Part shown: positions 44,595-56,500 of the stretch, in pieces
Numbering within the stretch: position 1 is the stretch's first letter
Layout of the letters: every line of letters starts with the position of its first letter
NCBI GenBank assembly: GCA_030549495.1
Contig: JAUIRK010000732.1
Coordinates: forward strand, 62,001-126,000
DNA: 64,000 nucleotides
Reading direction: 5' to 3'
DNA from: Nectonema munidae
Taxonomy: Eukaryota > Nematomorpha > Nectonematoida > Nectonematidae
Program-made: the position numbers and the translations under genes
The notes under the pieces: generated by a model
Databases searched by the model: none
Told to the model about the DNA's origin: nothing
The model's input: only the letters and a program-made list of their open reading frames with translations

Positions 44595-47500
44595 CAATGA
44601 AAGGCATTGTTTTGACTTGAATGAGAAAAATGTTTATAGCAAGCTTGTTAGCTTGTTATTTTATATAATTATGTTAATAAGTGAAGCTTCTTACTTACGT
44701 TTTTTATCAATGAATATGTTTCATCAATTATGTTTCCAATGGAGGTCGCTCAAAAGAGTCATAAATCACAAACTTCAAAAGAGTGCCATGATGAATGAGT
44801 AACAAAAATTTCCAAAATTCAAATGAGTGACAAATCAAAAGGGAAACAAAAATGGCTAAATTTAAAAGTTACATGACAAATTAAGGACAAAAATCACAAA
44901 TCTAAAAAGAGTGACAATACAAAACATTCGTAAAAACCAGTTATTATGTTTACAAATTTACATTAAGTAAATAGATTTTCTATATTTGGAATTGTTAATT
45001 CTATTTACCTTATAAATAAATGATATATTTTTTAAAAAGGACGAAATGACAAAAGAGTGAAAAAATGGAAATTTTAAGAAGTAATATGACAAAGGAATGA
45101 CAAAAATATCTGAAAAATTGAATAAAAGAAGAAGAAGAAGAATTTATTGAAAAATTGTACAATTTAGAATAAAAAATTACAGTAAAGTTATTAAAAATTC
45201 AGTAGTTGAGCACACTCAAGACTAATTAAAGCCGCTATTTAGTGTCACTCAAATTATAAGAGATTAAAAAATATATTGAAAGAGTGCAAATAAGGTACAT
45301 ATAAAAGAGGTAAATTATTGTGGGTAATTATATAAAAAGAAGTATGCATGGTAGTAAAAGATTTACAATTTAGAAAAAGCATTGGCTATTATAAATTTAT
45401 ATGTAAATAAATATATTTTATTTATAATACGTAGTTTGGAAACAAAACAGAATACATAAATGGACTAAAATAATGGAATAAAAAACTTCTACAATAACGC
45501 AAACATTAACTAACTAGTTCACCAAATAATTAATTAACTGATCGATTAACTAACTAACTCATTAACTAATGAACAAAGTAACTAATCATTGATCTGCCAC
45601 CCCTTTTGATGACTTTTTAATTGTGCCACTCCTTTGATTTATCACTATAAATCAAATATTAGGATAATCTAAGGATTTATCCTTGGCTAACTCGTTTCCA
45701 GTACCCAAGATGCGCTTACTTGTTGCATTTTATTACTTCTGACAACCGTTTTCCATTTTATAGGGCGTTCCATGTATAAATGAAGAATGCAATTACTGTT
45801 AATAATAACTATTCTTTTACAACGTATTTGTTTGCAGTTGACATCTTTGGTTATGTATGTGAAAAATATTACGTCCGATATTTTGAGGAGAGAATTTCCT
45901 TGTGAATGCATACACATATTCAAACAAATGGGCGATGTACGGTTTTAACGAGAATAATTTTCATTAAACTTTTTGCATACATACACAAAAAAAAGCACTA
46001 AATATAATAAGCTTATCTCTATTCTATATAAAGAATCACAACATAAAATAGCGAGTGATGTATTAGATTGTAAATATTATTTCAAGACGACTATAGCTGT
46101 ATGAAATGCCACCTGTCAATCACGTAATTGATGAGGGAATAACAGAAGACTAAACAAGAATCACAGGACATTAAAAATAAAACCTTTTGTCCTTTGAAAC
46201 CGTTTCTCCTTATACCTTTTATAACTAGCCTAAAATACACCTGAATTTGTTTAAAAGATGGAGTTTACGCGTTTTATATTTATTTTATTGTCAAGTATTA
46301 AACCTATTACATTGGCACGTAAGAGTAAGCTCGTCTATGCGCCTTGCTCGGATGCCATATCATCTTCAGTTTGAATCCTGGAGCAAACCTTCTTTGCTCA
46401 TTGTTCGACTCAAGCGGTGTAATTGTGCTTCTCGATGAAAACTGCCCGCATTGTATCAAAATTGCCTTCGTAAATTAAATTGAATTTAGAAACATGTCGG
46501 AGTCCATCGTTTTGGATATCATGATCTCTTCCGTAATGCTGAATCCGGGATCTAACTGAACTTTCTATCCCACTAAAACCCCTGTACGCCTTCTTGTACT
46601 TTATAGCTATACCTAGATATATATTAGTTTGCAAGAATTGATATTTTATATATGCGAATATACCTTAGAGACAGATACATTCGAAAGACGAACACTCCTA
46701 ATTAGGAAAATAGCCTTAATATGGGGTGCCTAGATTACACAGATTCTAAGAGTGTTAGAATCACGTCGCAAAGATCAATCCTCATTTGTGTCATCATGAG
46801 ATGTTACTTTTCACGTATCGAATTAGCATTCAAACTGAATCACCTATTTGTAAAAACCTTGAATTCTTTAGAGCAAGAAAATCGGAATAAAAAACCTGCT
46901 TACAATCAAATGAGGCATCATCAGGAAACATCAAAACCTCATACAAACTCGCTTTCTATAATGTATTGATAAATATTAGTTTGTACAAGTTGATTAAATA
47001 TACGTTATATAATTATCAAAAGCTTGTGATAAAAAGAAGATTTGCTAAAATGTTCTACTTTTGATTGATTCTACTTCCATTATTTTAAAGACATATCTTA
47101 TAATAGTCTTGAATTTTCTCTGGAATGATTTGAAATTGATATATAAGAACCTTACATGTTTAGGAAAGAGTTTTTCAAGCTCACCAATGGACTGAAGGAA
47201 ATCTGCCTTCAAATTCAAGATGTGCTGTTTGTAAGAAAGTTTGTTGGTCCAATGAGTGCTTAACTGGAATGCGCTGTGGGTGGTGTGGAACTACAGTATG
47301 AAATTTGTTACTTATATTTTAGCAAAAACGCAAATTAAACCTAAAAATAATTTCATTCATTTCACATGAAGCGAATAACAAAACCGCTACCAAATGCTCA
47401 ATAGAGATATGCTCACAAGAGGCATATCCTATATTTTTTTATATTTGCCGCACCTAAGAAATGTCTCCACTGAAATATGCCCATTCTGCGCCCTCTCTCT

Positions 47501-50500
47501 CATCTCCTATTTGAGGGCCTTAGGCATATCTACAGATTTGCTGGCGGAGGCCATTTGGCTATCGAGGGAGACGTTTCAAAGAAGATGACGTCTTATATCA
47601 GTAGCAGCATCAGAAGTAAAACACAGTTTATCGTATTTGCATAAAGAAACCTCAAATGAATATAAAAACGGCTGTCTGATATATCGACAAACGAAATTTG
47701 GTGGACACACATTTGACTAAATGCTGTTTTGGCGGATGGATATTTTCCCGAAAATGTAGTAGGCCTACATGCATGTATGTCATGCTCCCTATCATACTGA
47801 TTACGAATAACAAGCAAGCTTAGATATTCGAAAACAATCAGCATTAACTTTGAGTTTATTGTCAATTCGATCAAATAAAAAAAATGGAAAAAAGGATCTG
47901 AGCCAGCCATGCCCTAACGAAACCCAGGTTGTTTGTAACCTGCCTCGACACTGATATACAATCAATCGTCAAAAGTGATAGATGTAAGTTAACGTTTCTC
48001 CAGTTTTATTTTCACTGCGTTCTACATATGTTTATTTACTCTAATTAAAAAATTATAATAAAAAAAGGTTGTCATACGCCTGATTTGTGATTTTACTTTT
48101 CCCATTCGTACATCTTTAGCGAAATTTTCTTGGTCCAAATGTTATTTTGGTCAATTTATCTTTTAACCAAATTTCTGCCCAAAAAAAAAATCGAGTTTCA
48201 CTTTATGTATTACATTGAGAAAGTGTACCATTTTTGGATTTTATTCTTTTTAAGTTTCAATTTTATTCAAGGCGTCATTTCGCGAAGATTTCTTAGAAAT
48301 CTGTTTGGCGTATAATTGACATGCAAATTTTCTTCTATTCATAGCATGTTAACACATGCTAGCAGGTTTTTCGGTCTAGTAAACAAAGCCTTATTTGCAT
48401 TATAATCATGTATATTGTTGTAATACAGCTTCGTTTGTATTGTTATACAAACGAAATTTTTTATTTCGTTGTATAAAAATGAATTGATAAAATCAAGGAA
48501 TTGATCAAGTTATGGGTTTTTCCCAAACAGTTTTTTGTATCCTCAATTTTGTCACCATAAAATGTTACTTTTTACACATATCGAATTCGCATTTTTTTAA
48601 TCCATAACTAAAAGACATGTTTTATAAACCTTTCTTTTATTTGGTATAGTTTGAGATTTATCTTTTTTTATACAACTCAGCAAATGATGTTGCTATTATG
48701 TATAAATATTTGTAATTTTTGTTTGATTTTGCTGTATTTTTTTGTATTTGATTTCTTACATCGTCTTCATTGTTCTTGTTTTACGTGTGGGTCCTTTGAA
48801 TTTTCTTTATATTTCTTGCATTCGTGTTTTAAATTTTTATCGTGATTAGATTTTATAACTTTTTTGCTTGGATTTCTTAAAAATAACAAATAATTATTTT
48901 GATTTTTTGCAATGATACGCTTTGAAACTTTTGTTTTACCTAAATTTATTGTTAAAGTTTATACTGGAGCAACTCACTCAGTGTGAAAATTAAAAAATTG
49001 AAATAAAAATAAATACCGAGTTTAAAAGAAGTTTTTAAAAAACAGTTTTATATCCTAATTATGATTTATTATAAGCGCATGAAGTAAAACGGTGGCGTAG
49101 TCAAAAGAGGACAAATTTTTTATGCCACATAATATAAAATATTTTTTCTGAATGCGCCAAGAAATATTTCCTGACGGTGCGAGTAGAGCTACACGACTGC
49201 GTAGTGTATGTTAAGTTTTCTGTTATTGGAAATTGCTTATTATATATATATGAGAGTTTATTATACTGAGATTTAGTATTGCCGTTGTCCATTTTATCAA
49301 GCCCATTTTATAAGGACTTCTGTTTTGAAAAAAGTAATTGATTTAACTGTATTTTATAGGAAATTATTTTAGCGAAAAATAAGACTTCCATTTTTGATAA
49401 AATCTAATCAATGTTGATTAGCTTTAGATATGCATACACTTTTCAGTTCTAATAATAATAATTAAGACTTGGCTTATTATTCCTTTTCCTCGATAAAATT
49501 GATAGTGTAGTTTTCTTGCATACCTTTTTGTTGTGTGTCTGCTGCCTGTTTTAGTTTTTCCTAATAGTAAATTAACTTTTTCTGGTTAAAAAATAAACAG
49601 GAGATAGGAGGAAGTATTGATTCACTTTATTGCTTTTTAAAAAGGCATAATTGTTTTTAAATGACTTCAACCTCTTGAGACTTTTTTCAAGTTAAAAATT
49701 AATGGAGTTGGCGATTATATAATAATAATAATAATAATGGCTTTGTCGCGATTTTAACATTGACACATTCCTTTGAACGGTGAACTAATCTTCTAGCTAG
49801 AGATTATAGAAAAGTTCACTTGCTTCCTAAAATTCAGAATTACTATTTAAGATATATCTATATGATTCGTTCTAAGAATAGCTACACCGTATTTTAAGTC
49901 TTTCCATATCTTTGTAAACTTCAATAATTTGATAAAATATATCGCATCTAAGCCAGGAATTGAAGCTGAGTCTCTTGTTATACACGCAAGTGCAATGCCA
50001 CGATATTACTTAGGCAAGATATAAATCCTTCCATAAAGATATCATTATATGTCACCGATTGCCTTTCCTCTCTCCGATGATTGGAATGATATACAATGTT
50101 TACAATGGTATGGAAAGACTTAGAATATCTTGTAGCTATTTCATATAGATATATCTACTGCACACATACCGTTCTTCCTGTGTATATTACTTAGTAACTA
50201 TTTCTAAATACGGTATTAATAATAGGATTCTTTTCCATACTTTATTTGACTTTGCCTTCCTAAACTTCATCTCTTGATGCTTCTTTTGCTAAAGTGTTTG
50301 TGTATCTGCCTTCCTTTTCTTAATCATTTTATCGGATTATTACTTTTTATGTCTTCCAAAACAGAATGCAGATGTGTAAGTGCCACCTCTTATTGTGCGC
50401 GTTCCATCTCTCTCACTATTCTTTCAGTGTCTTAGCCTGTTAAAAGCAGGGGCCACTAATGTCCACTTTTCAAACTTCGACAAAATATAGCGGCATGTTT

Positions 50501-53500
50501 TTTTTAAAATCCAGGTGCTGCATTTTGCAAAAAAACAAAATAGTTGCTTATCTAATAAATCTAGTGCCAACCTGTATAATATAAATATATTTATGATGTC
50601 TGTGAATAAATAAGAATATTCTGATAAGATTTATTTTGTTTAAAAACTGTAATAAATATTACTAAGGAAATACTCTACTATAATTCTGCTATATAATAAA
50701 TAATCTTTGAACATTTTTATTGATATTATTATTACTATTATCCGATTACATCGTAGAAATGAAAAATAAAACTTTTTAAATATTTAATTTTTGCACTATA
50801 TCCTGCTTGTGCACTCTTTTTTTGCTGTGCGCCACACCTAGAAAAAATATCTGGACTTGGGGTCGCATTTTATTTTTGTACTAATAGACCATTATTATTT
50901 ATAATTAAATTAGTCGGCTAGCTTTAAAAATAAACAAAACTTAATTATTCATCCCTGAAATATATCTCACATAAAGCATGAACATTTATCACTAGATAGG
51001 TCATTTTAAATGTTTTAAGATGAGTGTCTTCAATAGGGGCAGTAGTGTATAATCGTGTCTTGCTTTATATTACTCCAATTTAAAGGATGCAAAAATGCAC
51101 AATGTTTCAAAAGAAACTGAATTTTTGGTTTAGGTGACCTTTTTCAAAAAGTATTCCGGGTGAATGCATTTTTATCCAGTAAATATAATGATTAGTTAAC
51201 ATTTAATAAATGTTCCCGTATGCTACTAAATAGATAGAAATTGCCTGCTGTCTTTTCAATAAAGAAATGTCAAAAAGTACATCTTTGTGGGGAAAATATC
51301 CAGAAAGGTAGTTGCATGTTTAGGTGGCGTAGTTCGGAGTTCGGAAAGAATCTCTTCGCAATAAACTTTGCTGACAATAAATCTACCACACAAACAAGTT
51401 TCAAAATAGTGGAATATAATCTAGAATTACATATTTGGTCTAAAATGTGTTTCATTGTAAGCTTAATCCAGCGTGATCAAGGTTTGGTCGATACTTGGCT
51501 ACCATACCTCTTCCCTTTCCATTGTTCGACACAAGCTATGCAATTGTCGCTTCTCTATAAAAAAACCGCAAGGTACCCTACCCTTAATGACGTGTCAATC
51601 AAATTGCGGTATTGCCATTTTGATTGCAGGCATATGTCTTCTTTAAAGAGATCACAAAGAAGAAGAATTTATAGGGGGTGGCGGGTGCTTACTTGCTTAT
51701 GCCTTTCCCAAGTTCCAAAAGCTTTTCTACCAGAAAATATTTTCAAAAGTGAAACATGTGATTGTGGATGCTTGTGTGTTGGTAACAAAGTACTATTGTT
51801 TACAGTGTATTTTATTGAGCATACTTGCAATCCAGCGCGCTTTAGGTAGTTTGATATTTGGAAAGTAACCTTGGAATATTTATAACTGAAGGGCTCTACA
51901 TCAATGTATTTGTTTTGATGTTTCTAAAGTTTTTTTTCTTGCAAAATACTTTCAGATCATATGAATGAGAGAATAACTTCTATTTTTCATTTATTAGGCG
52001 CACTCATTTTGTTATTTGAGTATAAATGAACATTGCAATTTTGGAATGTTAAGACCGATCATGTTGACACCATCGGCTGTTAGTTTGCCTAGAGTTCAAT
52101 TTCCAGCAGAAGTTTTAATGGCTATCAGACGCCAAAGCTCAGGTAATGAATCTTTTTAGCTTACTTACCATATCTAAATCTTTTTCACGCTTAGATCTTC
52201 GCCTAATTTGCCTTATTCCCAACCAAAACTCAAAATATAGCGTAAAGGAGACGTATCCATCTAGTTAGAAAGTTAGTCATTTGCTCATCTGCGCCCAAAC
52301 ATATGTACTAGAGCCCTGTGTGTGCATGGCGATTAGGAGCCGTTTTTTAAGACTAACTTTCTCCCCGCGAGGTTGGTCTCAGTTCAATGTTAGTACTCGC
52401 GTTATTTACTCTTGTTCAATTATATAAATACGCATAATTTACCGGTTTATTCTCTGAAAATTGTATACTTATGGCTTGTTTATAGCTCTTATTTGAGTGT
52501 TAACATCATCAGAGCACATTCAAATCGATTTTTATTGAAGTAATTCAATCAATCGACTTATTGAATAAAACAACAGCAGAATACACATTACTACGCGTGT
52601 TAGATGAGGAGATGGTCACACACACACACACACACATACACCCTAATGTTTCTTTCCCGAGATGCCCGTTTTCCAGGACCAACACTAATTTTTGTTCCCA
52701 AGAGTATATTTGCTTTTCGGAGTTAATCAATTTTTAATTTGATTGTGTAAAAAGTAAAGTTTACTCTTATTTAATATATTTGCTTTTTAACGTTAGCTAC
52801 ACTCGTCTAAAATGGTTTTATGCATTTTTACTACTTTATATCACTATACTTACATCATCTATAAGAAATCAGTATCATTAAAGAAACTTTCATAGTATTT
52901 ATCTTAATTAATATTCTTTCGATGAACAAATATACATTTCTAAAAATTAGCTTTAATCGCGGGTTTAAAACTTCAAGTGCTGGAATGTTCTAAGATCACA
53001 TGTGCTAGCAATAAAGGATTTTATCTTAACTCATAATTACAGAAAGAGAGAAGTGAGTGATATTGGATCATACAAAATTCGGCCAATAAAAAGAGTTTCC
53101 TCTATTTGTTTTGAACTCTCCACTTTCAACTTCTGTGCTTTGATATTATATCCCCAATTAATTTTAGCTCTTATAATCTTCTTTTAATTTTTTATTATAC
53201 CAACTTTCAATATAAGGCTGCTTTGTGACTATTTAATTTTCGTCATTTATATGACATTTCTATTAGATTTTTTTTAATATTTTTCGATGCAGGGGATTGC
53301 GTATTAAGAATATCAAACCCATAAAATTCAATGCATAGAAACGTTGTTTTCCCCAAATGCGTGTTCTCCTAAAAATTTTCAAGGTGGAAAATAGTTTTTA
53401 TTGAAATTTTTTCTTTTACCCGCAGGGTCTACTTTTTTTTATTCCCTCAAACTCACAAAAAGGCTGTCATAAAAAAGGAATCTCTGGCGACTCACTCTTT

Positions 53501-56500
53501 ATCGCATTTTCTGCCACATCATCCTCAGTCTGAGAAAAATTCAACCTACTAATCTCCCATGTAGGTGTGGTTGAACCAACAATCCGGGTCTATACAGCCT
53601 ATTCGTTCGGCATTAGTTACTTTAAGCAGCTAACAGTAATTTTATTTTATTACTTTTTAGCCTGATATTCAGCTCCGAATTAAAAAAAGTTTCAACACTT
53701 AATTTTCTCAATGCTTTTTCCAATGTGACTATTGCGTTTGTTGCGCAAATAATCCTTTAATTACGATATCAAAACTTCGAGGTTAGGGATTTTAGTGTCT
53801 TTATTGGAAAAAGCATACGATGGCTTCTTATGAGTGTAGGCAACCGAAATTAATTAGTTTATTTCTTCTGGTTGCATCTTTTAATGTTTTTGTGTTGTTT
53901 TGGTGATGGCTTCTCGTCTGTTTCCATATCCATTTTTGCTAAACAGCGTTATTAATTTGCAATCCTTTGCAAAACAAGGGAACTGGCAGTTTTAAACAAA
54001 TTTCTAATTCACATACACGAGTGTACGTGCATTCACGCCGAATGCATCAAGAATCTAAATAAATATTGGCGCGAATTTTTTGTTTATAATTTTTATCTTT
54101 GGATTGCTGATATCTGTTCCTCCCTTGCTGAACTGGTAAAATTTTCAAACTACTTAATTACTAAGTTTCTATCCGTATTACGTTTAATTCACTCTACTTC
54201 GATGTTATATATATAGACTCCTTACTAACACCTATCATTTCTTTTCAGAATCTATCCAAGAAGATTTTTCATCTTCTTCAATGAGCGAAAAGATGCGGGA
54301 AAATGAGGACACTAACTTATCCTTATCTTCGAGTGACCAATCCAACATAAAAAAGGATAATTCATCCAAAGACGAGGGTATTAATTTTACTCATTCAAAG
54401 GATGGGCAGCGTCCTTACCTTGTTCTCAATTGTAGTCAAAATACGCGTTTACGATGGCGACTTATCCTTCCGAAGACACCAATTCAAAGTCATCAATCTT
54501 CAGAAGCAGAGTCAAGTAGAAGATATCTTGAAGGCTGCATTAAAAGCTTTCTATATTTTCGACGATACCACCAAATACTTTTGTACTGCGATCTCTGCCT
54601 CATTTCCTACACTTGGTAAATCTTACTCTTTTTCATTTAACTTTACAAAAATAAAAAATCGTATAAATGCTTTTTTGTACAAAGCTGCTTTGCATTTGAT
54701 ATCGCCTGATATTTTAGTTGTTAACCGGTTAAGGAGAAAATATATGCGAGACATTAAAATTTGTACTTTTTCCATCTTTTAACTTTGATATTAAGATTAT
54801 ATTAGCGTTTGTAAAGCATGTTGGAATATAAAGATACTTCTTTGTTGTGATGACATTGAGTCGAACCTAAGGAGAATTTTTGGACGAGTCGAACCCACAA
54901 GTTAGTAAAAACTGTTTTTTACAAAATCAACACATTTAATATAATACTTTGACCAACACCTACTTAGGATGGATTTGTGAGTCTTAAGAGAAAATGATAA
55001 CAGCATATGAGAACATTGAGAGAATGAATACCCTACTGAATGATATATGTGAGAGATGTTCAAAATTTTACTTGAAAAAACAGAGCAATAATACATTCTC
55101 GGATTCTTTTCATGGGCCGTTGATTTAAAGATTACACCACTTCGTAGCTCATTGAAACACGGTAGATCTTCGATTTAGTCAAGATACACACTTCCTTTTT
55201 TAATTATTTCTTTTGATCAGTAGTTTTCTTTTCAATTCGTTTTCAGTGTGCTTCCTTCTCTCATACTAATCTTCAAGAGATTTTATAATGTGTTTGGTTC
55301 TTTTTTTTTTAAATAAATATTTCATACTCAACATGTTAGAAGAAAGGATTATAAGCCAAAATATATTTTTAAAAAAGTATATTTCTACTATATAACCAAT
55401 ATATAATAATTTTCTGAAAAAAATTTAGATATGATTTTTTGGAAAAACTGATTTTCAGGCATACATTACTAATTAAATTGACACTTCTGATATTTTTTAA
55501 ACATATTAGCCACAAAAAAATTAGTACAGAAATAAAATAAGCATAGTCGATTTGGTATAAAAACAGTTAATTTATTTGTAATTTGAAAATATTTTTGAAT
55601 ACAGTTTTTAGACGTTAACAGACATATATTATGTAAAATTTAAAGAAATATTTTATTAGATATGTTTTCATCAATCGAAATTTTGATTGATATTTTCTAA
55701 AAAGTAGCTATGATTTTTGAAAGAAAAAAATATATATAAAGTGTTATGGGTTCAAAACTTCATATAATTATAGATTTTCATTGGAGTATCTAATATAGAC
55801 CCTAAATTATAAGGGTAACTACAGATAATGTCAAGATTTTTTGAAATTTTTGATTGTTTTTGACACGAGAGCTTGCGTCCATTCAACTATGATGGAAATG
55901 GTATCAAAAGACGCAGTTAGCGATTTTAGGAAAAGTTACGAAATTTGAAGAGATTCAGCGAATTTTGTACAATTAATTTTTTAGTTGAGGATTAAGCTAT
56001 TCTTGCTTAACCCCAGCAGTGGTGTAGCCAGAAAATAGAAGTTAGAGGGGCAGACAAAGAATTGAGGCAGGCATTTTTATACGTAAAGCATACATTTTTA
56101 GCAAAAAAGGATGTAGCACATGTAGTTTAAGTTACCTTTAAGAAAACTTTAAAGTTAAACTTTAAAAATTTCAGTAATGTGATATAAATTAAAAAAAAGT
56201 TTATTTATATTTGGAAATCATCAAGTATCATACACATTTATTTTTTTGGAAGAAAAATTTCAATATTTCATTGTTGAAATTTTTTTTTGTATACTCTTTC
56301 AGATACGAAACAAGCATAAGATTCTTCTTTCTTTCATGCAGCATTGAGCATCGTTGACTTCTTAAAACTTTTTGTTTTACAGTTGTTTGGCATAATATCA
56401 GTTGTTAGAGAGTCGTTAAGTGAGCAAAATGATAGTTAGAGGAAAGAATCTTCGACACATTTGTTTTTGTTAGCAAGAATATACTAACAGAGATATGCGG

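Larger units (their letters stand above)
42236..47163 (+). other. DGKQ: DGK theta intron between exons 2 and 3
   Basis: 4.9 kb, GTAACT to CATGTTTAG, phase 0. It holds a possible hAT element (43218-44034), a TTA microsatellite, a degenerate repeat block (44740-45660) and a SINE with an R2 repeat (46315-46653). No exon was recognised. Confidence 0.65.
47296..51997 (+). other. DGKQ: DGK theta intron between exons 3 and 4
   Basis: 4.7 kb, GTATGA to TTTATTAG, phase 0. It contains a short perfect hairpin (48430-48455), an ATA microsatellite near 49719 and a SINE (51450-51592). A 202-codon open frame at 51241-51849 overlaps the SINE and is judged fortuitous. Confidence 0.65.

Noticed and set aside
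51241-51849. A 202-codon open frame in a DGK theta intron, the longest ATG frame in the window
   Set aside because: It has no recognisable domain, has an erratic composition and runs through a SINE copy (51450-51592). No splice or promoter context supports it.
54411-54435. A 25-nt intron as the main splice form in DGK theta
   Set aside because: A 58-nt intron using the same acceptor has a stronger donor and matches the other short introns; the 25-nt form is kept only as an alternative to test.
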